Shown: positions 43,587 through 52,556 of the stretch, piece after piece
How the letters are laid out: each line of letters opens with the position of its first letter
Numbering within the stretch: the first letter of the stretch is position 1
From: Pelagomonas calceolata
Lineage: Eukaryota > Sar > Pelagophyceae > Pelagomonadales > Pelagomonadaceae
DNA length: 64,000 nt
Reading direction: 5' to 3'
Assembly: GCA_918797485.1 (NCBI GenBank)
Contig: CAKKNE010000005.1
Location: 1,488,001-1,552,000, forward strand
Notes under the pieces: generated by a model
The model's database searches: none
Seen by the model: the letters and a program-made list of their open reading frames with translations, nothing else
What the model was told of the DNA's origin: nothing
Translations under genes and position numbers: made by a program

Positions 43587-45164
43587 TTACGCCGTGTCGC
43601 TCGCGCCCGAGTCGAAGGACCCCTCGTCCTCGAGGAAGTCCTCGGCCCGGATCGCGGCGACGTCGACCTCCTCCTTCGGGGCCTCGGCGAACTGGGCCTC
43701 GTACTCGAGCTCGTACCGGAAGTTCTCCGAGACCTTGCGGCCCGTCTTGGCCCGCGGGTCGCAGCTCCAGGCCACCGCCATGCGCCCCGCGTCCTGCGGC
43801 AGGTCGAAGGCAACAAAAACAACCTGCTCGTGCTCCAGGATCATCTCGGCGCCGACGCGCCGGACGTTGCCCGCGCGGCGGACGGCCTCCTCGCTCTTTA
43901 ACTGTTTAAACTTGGCCGCGTCGCAGACCTCGGCCACGTCGAAGTTCCGCCCCACGACCTCGTGCAGCCCGAGGCAGTACTCCTTGACCGTGTCGCCGTC
44001 CCTACAACAAATGCCCCGCACCTCGTCGTCGCAGCACGCGTAGACGCAGATGAGCTGCAGCGCGTCGCGGCACGCGTCGAGGATGGCGTTGCGGCTGCTT
44101 CGGTGGTCAGGGTTCGCCCTGACGTACTCGTCGTAGGGGCTGATGGTCTCGAAGTGCTCCTCGGTCGGTTCGAGCGTCGGCGCCTCCCGCAGGTCCTGGA
44201 GCTTCCGCTCGAAAATCGCGCAGCCGGGGAGGATCGACGCGACCCCGAGTTCCGCGCCGACCTTGGAGACAGAGGACAACACCCGAGGGTCTTGATACCC
44301 CATCAAATAGTGGCGCTGGTCGCCGTTCACCAAAACGACCCAGGGCTTCGTGGTCAACAGGTCGAGGGACGCGAGCCACTTCACCTCGTCGTCGGACCAG
44401 CGCTCCGACCGCAGCGTGAGGCGCGGCCGCCACTTCGGGTCATCTGGGTCGTACGGGGGCGGCTTGTCCTCGTCGGACGACGACAGGCCGTCGTCGGACT
44501 CTTGCTTGGGCGGGTCCGGCCCGCTCACGAGCAGCTTGACGGCGTACTGGAGCGCCTCCTTCTCGCCCCGCAACCAGTTGCCCGCCCGCAGCTTCTCCAG
44601 TTCTTTGATTCTCTTCTCCAGGATCACAATGTCCCGCCGCTTCGCGACCTCTCCGATCCACCGCAAATCGCGCGCCGCGTCGATCGTCTCGGACGTGTGC
44701 GTCACGTCGCCCGTGCGGAAGTCCCGGACCACGACCACGACGACGTCCGCGGTCGAGGCGCCGGCCCAAAGCCCCTCGAGCAAGGCCGGGTCGTCGTTGC
44801 CGTCGTTCTTCACGTCCAAGGCGTTGCGCGACGGCGCGTCGACCACCGAGAAGGTCACGGGCCGCTCGGCGCGCGGCGCGTAGCACGCCCGCAGCGCCTC
44901 GTAGGCCTCCGTCGCGTGCGGCGTCCGCCCCACGTTCGCCCGGCGCGTCTCGCCGGGGAAGCCCGAGGCCGCGACCCGGCGCCCGCAGAAGGCGTTGAAG
45001 AGCGTCGAGCAGCCGGCGTTCGGCCGGCCGACGAGCGCGACCCGGAGGTTCGAGCCGTGCGCGCGGCCGAACTGCGGCGGCAGGTCGACGTCCAGCGCCT
45101 TGGCCCTCTCCTCGCCGCGCACGGAGCTCAGCATGTCGCGGAAGGCGCCCTGGTTCATGACCAT
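43587..45164 (-). CDS. OLA1/YchF-like protein lacking the P-loop lysine
   Basis: 525 aa. G1 reads GRPNAGCSTLFNAF: Cys52 replaces the Lys of GxxxxGKS. The downstream layout is YchF-like: FPGETRRANVG, VVVVVVRDFRTGDVTH, ETIDAARDLRWIGEVAKRRDI, then a coiled helix pair EKRIKELEKL. The G3 DIAGLVKGA block is replaced (VVDAPSRNALD) and G4 by VVLVNGD. The C-terminus keeps a TGS-like fold (LQLICVYACCDDEVRGICCRDG ... VGRNFDVAEVC ... VFVAFDL). Acidic inserts (SDDGLSSSDEDKPP) and a tail make it longer than OLA1 (about 396 aa). Probably a nucleotide-binding-impaired pseudoGTPase; ribosome association is expected for the family. Confidence 0.8.
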   Translation of the reverse strand: MVMNQGAFRDMLSSVRGEERAKALDVDLPPQFGRAHGSNLRVALVGRPNAGCSTLFNAFCGRRVAASGFPGETRRANVGRTPHATEAYEALRACYAPRAERPVTFSVVDAPSRNALDVKNDGNDDPALLEGLWAGASTADVVVVVVRDFRTGDVTHTSETIDAARDLRWIGEVAKRRDIVILEKRIKELEKLRAGNWLRGEKEALQYAVKLLVSGPDPPKQESDDGLSSSDEDKPPPYDPDDPKWRPRLTLRSERWSDDEVKWLASLDLLTTKPWVVLVNGDQRHYLMGYQDPRVLSSVSKVGAELGVASILPGCAIFERKLQDLREAPTLEPTEEHFETISPYDEYVRANPDHRSSRNAILDACRDALQLICVYACCDDEVRGICCRDGDTVKEYCLGLHEVVGRNFDVAEVCDAAKFKQLKSEEAVRRAGNVRRVGAEMILEHEQVVFVAFDLPQDAGRMAVAWSCDPRAKTGRKVSENFRYELEYEAQFAEAPKEEVDVAAIRAEDFLEDEGSFDSGASDTA

Positions 45165-45482
45165 GGTTGCTTCGCGGCGCGACGGAGGGCGGCCCCCGTC
45201 GTGCTCTGTGTGATGTGCGTCTCCTGCACACGCGCTGGCCTAGAGCGCGCAATTATGATTTGATGGCCTCGAGCGCGCCCGCGGCGGCGGCGTAAGGCAC
45301 TCCTGTGGTGCGTGGGCAGCCCTGCGAAACTCGGGGCGACCCTTTGCCCGGCCAAATGGTCGATTGGGCAGCGCCTGCTTGCTGCTAGTGTGTCTTACAG
45401 GCCGCTAGCGGATGTCCTAGAGCAGCGCCTGGTAAGGAGAGGCAGACCCTGCGCCGACGGCTCGCGACGACTAGACACAACC
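45165..45482. other. intergenic with promoter element
   Basis: 318 bp upstream of the OLA1-like gene; it contains the element at 45384-45409 and no gene. Confidence 0.5.
45384..45409. promoter_or_regulatory. CTAGTGTCTTAC-type promoter element, copy 11
   Basis: GCTAGTGTGTCTTACAGGCC then GCTAGC, with a TG insertion in the core. About 220 bp upstream of the OLA1-like start (minus strand). Confidence 0.65.
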
Positions 45483-46118
45483 TTACACGCCCTCCTCCCC
45501 CTTCCCCTTATCATCACCCTCGGGAGCGACCTCGTCGAGCTCCTCGACGATGAAGTTCGTGTTCGTGTAGACGCACATGTCCGCGGCCACGGCCATGGCC
45601 CGCGTCGCGATGTCGCGCGCCTCGAGGTCCTCGACGGTCGCGAGCGCGCGCGCCGCCGCGAGCGCGTAGTGGCCGCCCGACCCCACGCCCATGATCCCGT
45701 CGCTCGGCTCGAGGACGTCGCCCGTGCCCGTCAGCTCGAAGGTCTGCGTCCGGTCCGTGACGAGTAGCACCGCCTCGAGCCGCCTAAGATATTTATCCGT
45801 GCGCCAGGCCTTTGCGAGCTCGACGCAGGACCGGGCGAGCTGCCCCGGGTGCTCTTCCAATTTTTTCTCCAGCCGGTCGAGCAGCGAGAAGGCGTCGGCC
45901 GTGCTTCCCGCGAAGCCCACGAGGACGTCGTCGCCGACGCGCCGCACCTTCTTCGCGTTGCCCTTCACGACGATGCTCCCCATGGAGACCTGGCCGTCGC
46001 CGATCAAGCAGACGCGGCCCTTGCGGCGCACGCAGAGGATCGTCGTGCCGTGCATCTCTGTGGTTGTCGAGAGGGCGCGGCGGGGGAGCGCCGCGCCGCG
46101 GCGGAGCGCCGCGAGCAT
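45483..46118 (-). CDS. hslV: HslV (ClpQ) ATP-dependent protease subunit, mitochondrial-type
   Basis: 211 aa from ATG 46118. A short basic leader ([24 protein letters not shown]) precedes [10 protein letters not shown], whose first Thr is the N-terminal nucleophile. The rest is classical Hsl[111 protein letters not shown]. HslV pairs with HslU to form a bacterial-type proteasome in mitochondria of many protists. HslU is not in this window. Divergent from the DUF1415 gene; leader is mitochondrial rather than secretory. Confidence 0.93.
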   Translation of the reverse strand: MLAALRRGAALPRRALSTTTEMHGTTILCVRRKGRVCLIGDGQVSMGSIVVKGNAKKVRRVGDDVLVGFAGSTADAFSLLDRLEKKLEEHPGQLARSCVELAKAWRTDKYLRRLEAVLLVTDRTQTFELTGTGDVLEPSDGIMGVGSGGHYALAAARALATVEDLEARDIATRAMAVAADMCVYTNTNFIVEELDEVAPEGDDKGKGEEGV

Positions 46119-46406
46119 GGTGGCTTTTGATAGGTTTTGCACGAATGCGCTTGCAAAATGCTTTGCACAGATAGCGTGCAAAAGGCGGCCACCTAAGGTC
46201 CAGCAAAAGCTGTCCTAGCGTCGAGAGACGTACTAGAATTCCAGTCTTTACAGGTCAAAAAAGCACCGTAGAACGTGAGCTTGTGGCCGCTGTGGCCATA
46301 GATGGATAAAAAGCCCGCGCGCGCCGCCTGCTGCAGTTTTGAAGGGCTGGAGCACGGTTGTTCAATCCTGCGAGGAGGCTGTGGGGGCACCGAGTGATCA
46401 CGCGCC

Positions 46407-47414
46407 ATGGGACGAGCACTGCTCCTGCTGCTGCGCCTAACGACAGCCCTCAACCCCTTGCAAAAACTGCTCGTCGAGGGCGAGCTGCGGCGGCGGCCCG
46501 ACTGGGTCGACGGGAGCGCCGCGCAAGTCGCGCCGCGCGTCTGGCGCTGGGTCGCGGAGGCCGACGACGCCGTGCTGGCGCTGCCCGAGCTCTCCGAGGC
46601 CGACGCGCGCCGCCTCGCGGCGAGCCTCGAGGCCGCCGGGGCCGCGGTGGAGGCGTCCGCGACGCGGCGGGTCCCGACGCTGACGAAGCGCCGCGCGCTC
46701 CCGCCGGCGGCAGACGACGAGGTGGAGACGGCGGACGCGTGCCGCCGGCGGACGGAAGCCTTCGTGGCCCGCGTCCTCGTGGGTCTCCGCCAGTGCCCCT
46801 TCACGGCGTCGCCGCGCGAGGCCGGCGTCGGCCTCGAGGAGTTTGATGTGCACGGCGCGCCGATCCTCTACGCGCATTCTAGATGTACGTCGGCGCCGCG
46901 GCTCGTGAGCGACGTCTGGACTACAATAGGCGAGTTCCTCGCGCAAGGCGAGGCGGCGTACAGCTCCGTGCTCTTGACCGCGCCGGCCTTCGACGAGGAC
47001 CTGGAGACGTGGGTCGAGGCTGTCTTCCCGCTCCTCGAGGAGTCGCTCGTCGCGGCGCGCGTGTCGCGCGATATTGGTATTGTCTGCTTCCACCCGCGCT
47101 ACGAGACGCCTTCCGAAAAATGGCTCGCGACGCACCGCTTCGGCCACATGTACGCGCCGACGACGCTGCGGCGGTACTGCGCCGAGGCGGGCGCGGAGGA
47201 CCTCGCGGCGCTGCCGGACGACGATCTCCGGTACTACGGCAGCTACATGCGGCGGAGCCCCCACGCGACGATCAACGTCCTCTGGTCGCGCCAGCTCGCC
47301 GCGGCCGAGCGGCGGCGCGAGAGCGCGGGCTTCTACGCGCGGAACCTGCGGCGGCTCGCCGACACCGGGCGCGCGCGGCTGGAGGAGGCGGCGGCGGGGG
47401 AGCGTGTTACGTAA
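46407..47414 (+). CDS. DUF1415-family protein
   Basis: 335 aa from ATG 46407. A short hydrophobic leader MGRALLLLLRLTTALNPLQ may be a plastid-type signal. After a helical, Ala/Arg-rich part come conserved blocks: FVARVLVGLRQCPFTASP, SSVLLTAPAFDEDLETWVEAVFPLLEE, GIVCFHPRYETP and MRRSPHATINVLWSRQL. These fit DUF1415 (lCPFA ... F..HP.Y.F ... sP.P..hlLR), an uncharacterised bacterial/algal family. Function unknown; the Cys and His positions could bind metal. Upstream 46214-46236 has a weak CTAG palindrome. Confidence 0.65.
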   Translation: MGRALLLLLRLTTALNPLQKLLVEGELRRRPDWVDGSAAQVAPRVWRWVAEADDAVLALPELSEADARRLAASLEAAGAAVEASATRRVPTLTKRRALPPAADDEVETADACRRRTEAFVARVLVGLRQCPFTASPREAGVGLEEFDVHGAPILYAHSRCTSAPRLVSDVWTTIGEFLAQGEAAYSSVLLTAPAFDEDLETWVEAVFPLLEESLVAARVSRDIGIVCFHPRYETPSEKWLATHRFGHMYAPTTLRRYCAEAGAEDLAALPDDDLRYYGSYMRRSPHATINVLWSRQLAAAERRRESAGFYARNLRRLADTGRARLEEAAAGERVT

Positions 47415-47437
47415 ACCTTACCCCTCCCCGAGATAGT

Positions 47438-48859
47438 CTAGCGCATCTGGATCTTCTGGATGTCGCAGTTGCGGATCTCGTTGAGGTAGTTGGGGTTGTA
47501 GCCCCGCTTGAGCATGTCCTCGATCATGGCGTCGCGGATGGCCTCGAGCTTGGCGCGCTCCATGGCGAACTCGTTGCGCATGGCCCGGCCCTCGTCCTGG
47601 GCCTGCTGGAACTTGTCCGTGCGGCCGCGGCGCGCCGCCGCGATCTGCTCGTTGAGCGTTCTTTTGAATTCTTCGTTGATCTGGCGCTTCCGCTCGTTCT
47701 CGATCGCCTCTCTATCTTGAACCTTGTTCGCGTAGCGCAGGCACTCGTTGTGTTCCCGTTCCTGGAGCGCGGCCTCGCGCGCCTGGCGCCGCTTCTTGTC
47801 CTCGATCTGGTCCCCTAACGTCTTGTGCACACTTTCGGCCAGGTTCTTGCGCCACGTCTCCTTCTTGAGCACGGCCTCGCGCGCGGCTCGTTCTTTCGCT
47901 TCGGCGTAGCGCCGCGCGCGCAACGCATCCAACTCCGCGGAATTGTCCATGATCTTTTCCTGCGAGTCCAACATAGCTTTCGCGAGTCGGTTCTTCTCGT
48001 CCTGGATCTCCTTCTCCTCCTGCTCGCGCTTGCGCATGAGCTCGTCTTTTCGAGCTTGATAGAGTAGAATGGCCTCCTCCTCGTCCCGGTCGCGCTGCTT
48101 CTCGGCGTGCTTCCGCTCAATACTCGCTTTGTTCGCCTCCATGACCTCCATGCGCGCGCGCTCCTGCTCCACCTTTTGGATCGCGGCGGCCTCCTGATCT
48201 TCTTTTTCGTACTTCGCAATCAACTCGAGCATGGCCTTCGATTCCTGCTCGCGCTGCTCCTCCTCGAGGATCCTCTTCCGCCGTATGGCGTCGATCTGCT
48301 CCGTGATGACCTTCCTATCTTCGACTCGCTTCTTCCTCCGCAGGTTGTCGGCGTCCTCGCGCTGCTTCAGGTCGCGCAACCGGTCGACCTCCATCAACAG
48401 GTCCATGCGATCTTCGTAGGCCTTTTGCCTCGCTTCCTTCGCGCCGCGTTCGTTGAGCTGCTGGTCTCGGATCGTGAAGGCGGCCGCTCGCGCACCGATG
48501 CCTCTCAAATATTTCACCAAGTCCAGGTTCTCATCCAGCGTCTTGTCGGCCATCTGCCGGATGGTCTCCTTCCGCGCCTCCTTCTCGAGCTCCATCGTGC
48601 TCTTCTTCGCTTTGTTCTTGGAGGCCGCGGCGAGCGCGCGCATGCGGTCCTTGCGCGCCCGCGCCGCCTTGTGCTTCACGGCGTGGATGGCCTCCAACTC
48701 GTCCTTATCTTTCTGGATCTCGGCCGCGGTGATGATCCTCGTGCTCCCCTGGATGCGCCGGAGCTCGGCCGCCGAGATGACGGCCGCGCGCGCGGGCAGC
48801 GCGCCGCCGCGGCCCTTGGTCTTCGTCTTGCGGCCGAAGAGGCTCTCGTCGACGACCAT
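47438..48859 (-). CDS. CFAP45: CFAP45 axonemal protein
   Basis: 473 aa, almost entirely charged alpha-helix. Family blocks: VDESLFGRK at the N-terminus, RIITAAEIQ, LMEVDRLRDLKQREDA, RKVITEQIDAIRRKRILEEEQREQE, ELDALRARRYAEAKERAAREA and LKKETWRKNL. These line up with human CFAP45 (VDESLFG ... RRQIVEQ ... DALRAKRNQE). CFAP45 is a microtubule inner protein in ciliary doublets that binds AMP and supports flagellar bending. Slightly shorter than the human protein (about 551 aa). It implies the organism builds a flagellum at some stage or keeps flagellar genes. Confidence 0.88.
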   Translation of the reverse strand: MVVDESLFGRKTKTKGRGGALPARAAVISAAELRRIQGSTRIITAAEIQKDKDELEAIHAVKHKAARARKDRMRALAAASKNKAKKSTMELEKEARKETIRQMADKTLDENLDLVKYLRGIGARAAAFTIRDQQLNERGAKEARQKAYEDRMDLLMEVDRLRDLKQREDADNLRRKKRVEDRKVITEQIDAIRRKRILEEEQREQESKAMLELIAKYEKEDQEAAAIQKVEQERARMEVMEANKASIERKHAEKQRDRDEEEAILLYQARKDELMRKREQEEKEIQDEKNRLAKAMLDSQEKIMDNSAELDALRARRYAEAKERAAREAVLKKETWRKNLAESVHKTLGDQIEDKKRRQAREAALQEREHNECLRYANKVQDREAIENERKRQINEEFKRTLNEQIAAARRGRTDKFQQAQDEGRAMRNEFAMERAKLEAIRDAMIEDMLKRGYNPNYLNEIRNCDIQKIQMR

Positions 48860-49350
48860 CTTGCGGCCCTGGTCTTGGCCTTGCGCGGGCAGCCCCTCGG
48901 TGCCCTAGAAATCGCGCGGTGGGGCGCTGCGCGGGCTCCGGCTTCGGACGGGTCGCGGGCGCGCGGGCAGCCCCGCGTCTCCTAAAACGTCGGGCGGTGG
49001 CTCGCGCCGGGTCTGCGGGTCCGCCGGGCGAAACGCGACGAGGCAGCGTTGCGAGGTCCCGGGAGTCCGGTAGGGGGGGAAATGATGGGGGGCGCCGACG
49101 CCTCCGGGAGGCTTCCGACGGGCGCCGAGGCGTCTTTGGTCTATTCGGAGCGTTGCCGCCGGAGTACGTTACTTGCACTAAATGTATCTAGCCCATCTCG
49201 AAGGAGCGCCATCTCTCGCAATCAAAAGGCGGTGCTAGACGCTGCCGCCGGCGCAGCACCACCCACCGACGGCCGGGCCGCGTCGAAGAACCGCGTCGGG
49301 CAGCCTGCCGTGAACGTAGCGGCGCCGCTGCGCCCGAGAACCATCAAGCC
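48860..49350. other. divergent intergenic region
   Basis: 491 bp between CFAP45 and a large hypothetical gene. Direct repeat GGGCAGCCCC near 48890 and 48964, and CGCGCGGTGGG/CGGGCGGTGGC around 48913 and 48993, suggest a diverged 80-bp duplication. No full promoter-type element, only ATGTATCTAGCC near 49182. No gene. Confidence 0.4.
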
Positions 49351-51207
49351 ATGCCGTCCGCGGGCGACCAGATCAACGAGCTCCTCGAGGACGAGACGAG
49401 GCGGAGCTTCCCGGACCCGAACTCGAAGAAGGCCCGGGCGCGGCGCCGCCGCCAGCGGCTCTACGGCCTGGGCAGCGACGCGCGGTTCCCGCGCGTCCGC
49501 CGCGGCGAGGCCCAGGCGTTGGCGGCTTTCGCGCAGGCGGCGCGCCTGCCCGGCGCCGCCTCGCAGCTGAGCCACGCCGCGCGGCCCTGCGACCACCACG
49601 ACACCTACGAGCACGACGCCTGGTACCGCATGAGCTACTGGGAGCCGTCCGCGCACCGCGCGACGGCCGCCCCGGATAGGGTGTTCGTCGGCACGGCCGG
49701 CGCGCGGCACCGGGGCGGCGTCGGCCTGGCGCGGCGGGAGCCCTGGTACGGCCCTGGTACCGGCGCGGCCTCGGACGCGCCCTCGACGGACCTCTTCGCG
49801 GACGCGGTGCGCTACGGCTACGACGGCGCGCGGCGGCGGCGCCACTACCAGCAGTTCCGGGGGTCGGCGCCGGGCAAGACCCTGGACGACACCTGCCCCG
49901 CCTACCTGCGCGGGAACACGACGCTGCGCGCGGAGTGGGCGCCGCCGCTGCGCGGCGCGCCTCCGAAACCCGGCGGCACCTGGGGCGCGACGCCGCGGCT
50001 CTGGCCCGAGAACGCGAGCTACCCGTCGGGCTTCAAGGGCACGTCCCAGGGCCAGCGGCCCTCGTCGTCGTGGTACCGCGGCCAGACGACGGTCGCCGAG
50101 ACGGCGACGGCGCGCGACGGTGACGACGGCGCCGCGGCCTGGCTCGACCCGCGCGTCAAGCGCGTCTGCGAGCTGGAGCGCCGGTCCCAGAGCCGCCTGA
50201 AGCGGGCGGCGCGGCTCGAGAAGGCGTCCCTGAGATCGGCGCTCGTGGGCGGCTCGGTCCAGTCGGGCGGCACGGTCCTGACGTACCGCCCCTCGACGTC
50301 GTACCTCCCGCGCAAGGAGGAGGAGGACGCGTCGACGGGCCGCGAGGTCCTGGTACGGCACAGCGGGCCGCAGACCATCCTGATCGCGCCGGGCCTGACG
50401 TGCGCGGACCAGGTCTCCGACGCGGACGTCTTCCGCTTCGACCTGAAGTGGCAGGAGCTGGGCCGCTTGTACCGGGACGTGCTCTTCGACAAGGCGACGA
50501 AGGAGCCGCCGCGGGCCTTCGACGACCTGCTGGCGAAGCTGCGGGAGGCGGCCGCGGGGCCGCGCGTCGCGCGCGAGACCTTCCTCGAGACGCTGAGCGT
50601 GGCCGTCCCGGGCATGTCGAAGGGCCGCGCGAATTTGCTGTTCTCGGTCTTCGCGCCGCCGGCGGCGCGCGAGGCCGAGTACGCCCTGATCCTGGCGCCG
50701 CTGCGCTGCGTCTCGCACGGCTGGGACGCGGCCGAGTGCCTCGCCGAGCTCTGGGCCTCCTTCACGAGCGAGGACCCGCGGAAGAGCACGGCGCGCAAGG
50801 TCCGCGACGCGCTGACGTGCTGCGCGCGGTCGGCGGGCGACGCCGAGGACATGCAGGCGCTGCTGCCCGCGGTGATCGGCGCGCTGACGCGGCAGGTCGT
50901 CCTCCGGGGCGACGCCCCGACGGACGACGGCGGCGAGGAGGCGCTCGCGGCCGACGGCGTCTTCGGCGTCGCGCCGCCGGCCCCGGACGACTTCCGGGCG
51001 GCGCTCGCCGCGGCGCCGGCGGCGGTCGAGGCCTTCGGGCGGCAGCTCGCGGCGGCGCGCGCCTTCGTGACGGGGGCCGACGCGGCGGACGCGGGGCCGC
51101 CCGGCCCGTCCGTCGCGCGGCGCGTCACGTCGATGCGCGAGGACCTCAACGCGCGGCTGCACAACGTGAGCACGTCGATGCGCGCGCCGACGGGCATGAG
51201 GAGCTAA
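49351..51207 (+). CDS. hypothetical protein with EF-hand-like helical C-terminal half
   Basis: 618 aa. The N-terminal 230 residues are basic, Gly/Pro/Tyr-rich with repeated YxxGxxP-like elements (WYRMSYWEPS, WYGPGTGAAS, SYPSGFKGTS), the style of microtubule-inner or axonemal proteins. From about residue 350 it is helical: ADVFRFDLKWQELGRLYRDVLFD, FLETLSVAVPGMSKGRANLLFSVFAP and LILAPLRCVSHGWDAAECLAELWASF read like degenerate EF-hand/calcineurin-type helix pairs without Ca2+ loops. No named family. Divergent from CFAP45, which makes a flagellar role plausible but unproven. Confidence 0.6.
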   Translation: MPSAGDQINELLEDETRRSFPDPNSKKARARRRRQRLYGLGSDARFPRVRRGEAQALAAFAQAARLPGAASQLSHAARPCDHHDTYEHDAWYRMSYWEPSAHRATAAPDRVFVGTAGARHRGGVGLARREPWYGPGTGAASDAPSTDLFADAVRYGYDGARRRRHYQQFRGSAPGKTLDDTCPAYLRGNTTLRAEWAPPLRGAPPKPGGTWGATPRLWPENASYPSGFKGTSQGQRPSSSWYRGQTTVAETATARDGDDGAAAWLDPRVKRVCELERRSQSRLKRAARLEKASLRSALVGGSVQSGGTVLTYRPSTSYLPRKEEEDASTGREVLVRHSGPQTILIAPGLTCADQVSDADVFRFDLKWQELGRLYRDVLFDKATKEPPRAFDDLLAKLREAAAGPRVARETFLETLSVAVPGMSKGRANLLFSVFAPPAAREAEYALILAPLRCVSHGWDAAECLAELWASFTSEDPRKSTARKVRDALTCCARSAGDAEDMQALLPAVIGALTRQVVLRGDAPTDDGGEEALAADGVFGVAPPAPDDFRAALAAAPAAVEAFGRQLAAARAFVTGADAADAGPPGPSVARRVTSMREDLNARLHNVSTSMRAPTGMRS

Positions 51208-51778
51208 GTTAATCACCGCGACGATTCTTCCAGATCGGGGGGCGCTACGCCTCAAACAGCATAGCCAAAAAGGCTGCCGGGCGGCGCCTTCGTGGAAGAT
51301 GGAGTCTGGGCGCCGCGGACGAACTCCTGCGCTACTTCGGCGTGGCCGTCGACGGCTGCATCGGGTAGTCCGGCACGACGAGAGCGGGTCGGCGGCGGCG
51401 GCTCGGCACCCTTAGTACAACAACCAGCAGCACCCGCGGCAGCGCCGCCGGCCGACCCTGCTGCCGAGCTCGAGGCGTCATTCGCCGAGCTCAAACTCAA
51501 GCTCACGGTCGACGATGCATCCGACTTCGAGGACGCGGTGGCCGCGTTGATTGCGAAGGTGCACGCCGCCCGCGACGCCGCCACTATCTAGAAGTACCTC
51601 TTGCCAGGCGTGGCCGCCGACGCGGGGCGCGAGACGTGCGGCGAGACGGGACACGCGTGTGTGCATGCTTAATCACCTGTTGTGGCGCGCGACAGTTTTT
51701 TGGTGCGGGTTTCTCCGCTCGTCGCGCCCGTTTTTCGAGCGCGGGCCGGAAAGCGCGCTGCGTGCCGGTCCACGCACC
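51208..51778. pseudogene. intergenic with possible decayed coding pieces
   Basis: 571 bp. Plus-strand 51238-51365 reads GRYASNSIAKKAAGRRLRGR, then SLGAADELLRYFGVAVDGC and a stop; a different frame, 51292-51591, ends LKLKLTVDDASDFEDAVAAL and IAKVHAARDA. Both look protein-like but neither has a start with good context or a family. They may be remnants of one gene or exons of a small spliced gene. Confidence 0.3.
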
Positions 51779-52531
51779 ATGAGCGGCGAGGCCAGCGACG
51801 CCGAGATCCAGGAATTCCTCGCGCGCGCCGGCGCCCGCGAATTTTGCGCACGGACGGCCACCAACAGCCGTGCCGGAGCGCGCCCCGGGCGCGGATGCGC
51901 CCGCGAGAGAAGGAGCGCGCGCCCCCCGCAGGCCGAGGAGACTTTAGTGAGGGTCGTCCCCAGCTTCCAGCACGACGTCCTGCGCTTCGTCACGGGCAAT
52001 TACGGGCCGTTCGAGCCCCAGGAGCCCTGCGAGGTGCCGCTCTGGCTCGCCTGCCTCCTGCGCAAGCGCAAGATGTGCACGGTCGAGGCGCCGCCGTGGC
52101 TCCGGACCGAAGCGCTGGAGCAGACGCGCGACGCCGAAACGAAGGACCGCGACGCGTTCCAGGCGCTGCCGGCGCACTACGTCGAGGTCGCGGCGTTGTT
52201 GCTCGAATGCGCGGGCGACGACCTCGCGGCGGCCTGCGGCGCCGCGACCGTCTCAAAATTGCGCGAGTGCCTCGCGGACGTCGAGGCCGCGCGCGTGGCC
52301 AAGGTCCGCGAGGGCATGTTGGCGGTGGCGCGCCAGGCCTGCGCCGACGAGACGACGTTCTCGGTGAAGATGAACGGCGCGAGCGCGATGGAGATTACCA
52401 CGGTGCGCGGGCAGCTCCTCGCGGCGCTCGACGCGTTCTACGCGACGCGGCCCCGCGGCGGCGGCGGCGCGAAGCGCCGCGCGGCGGCCGGCGGCGCGGC
52501 GCCGGCGCGCACGCTCAAGCGCTTCAAGTAG
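51779..52531 (+). CDS. PSF2: GINS complex subunit Psf2
   Basis: 250 aa from ATG 51779. IQEFLARAG opens it; after a 35-residue Arg/Ala-rich insertion comes the Psf2 core: ETLVRVVPSFQHDVLRF, YGPFEPQEPCEVPLWLACLL, RKRKMCTVEAPPWLRTEAL, FQALPAHYVEVAALLLECAGDD, and MEITTVRGQLLAALDAFY. This matches human GINS2 closely (GPFNPGLPVEVPLWLA ... PPEWM). GINS is part of the CMG replicative helicase at chromosome forks. The insertion after EFLAR, relative to 'EFLAEKELVTIIP', could be real or an unspliced intron, but no in-frame GT-AG pair fits. Extended Gly/Arg/Ala C-terminus. Confidence 0.88.
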   Translation: MSGEASDAEIQEFLARAGAREFCARTATNSRAGARPGRGCARERRSARPPQAEETLVRVVPSFQHDVLRFVTGNYGPFEPQEPCEVPLWLACLLRKRKMCTVEAPPWLRTEALEQTRDAETKDRDAFQALPAHYVEVAALLLECAGDDLAAACGAATVSKLRECLADVEAARVAKVREGMLAVARQACADETTFSVKMNGASAMEITTVRGQLLAALDAFYATRPRGGGGAKRRAAAGGAAPARTLKRFK

Positions 52532-52556
52532 CCGCTCCTCCCCCTACGCCTAAAAG

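Noticed and set aside
43962-45263. 433-codon plus-strand frame
   Set aside because: Antisense to the OLA1-like gene, whose family motifs prove the minus strand is coding.
49222-51255. 677-codon minus-strand frame
   Set aside because: Antisense shadow of the hypothetical gene at 49351; starts without a good context and has no domains.
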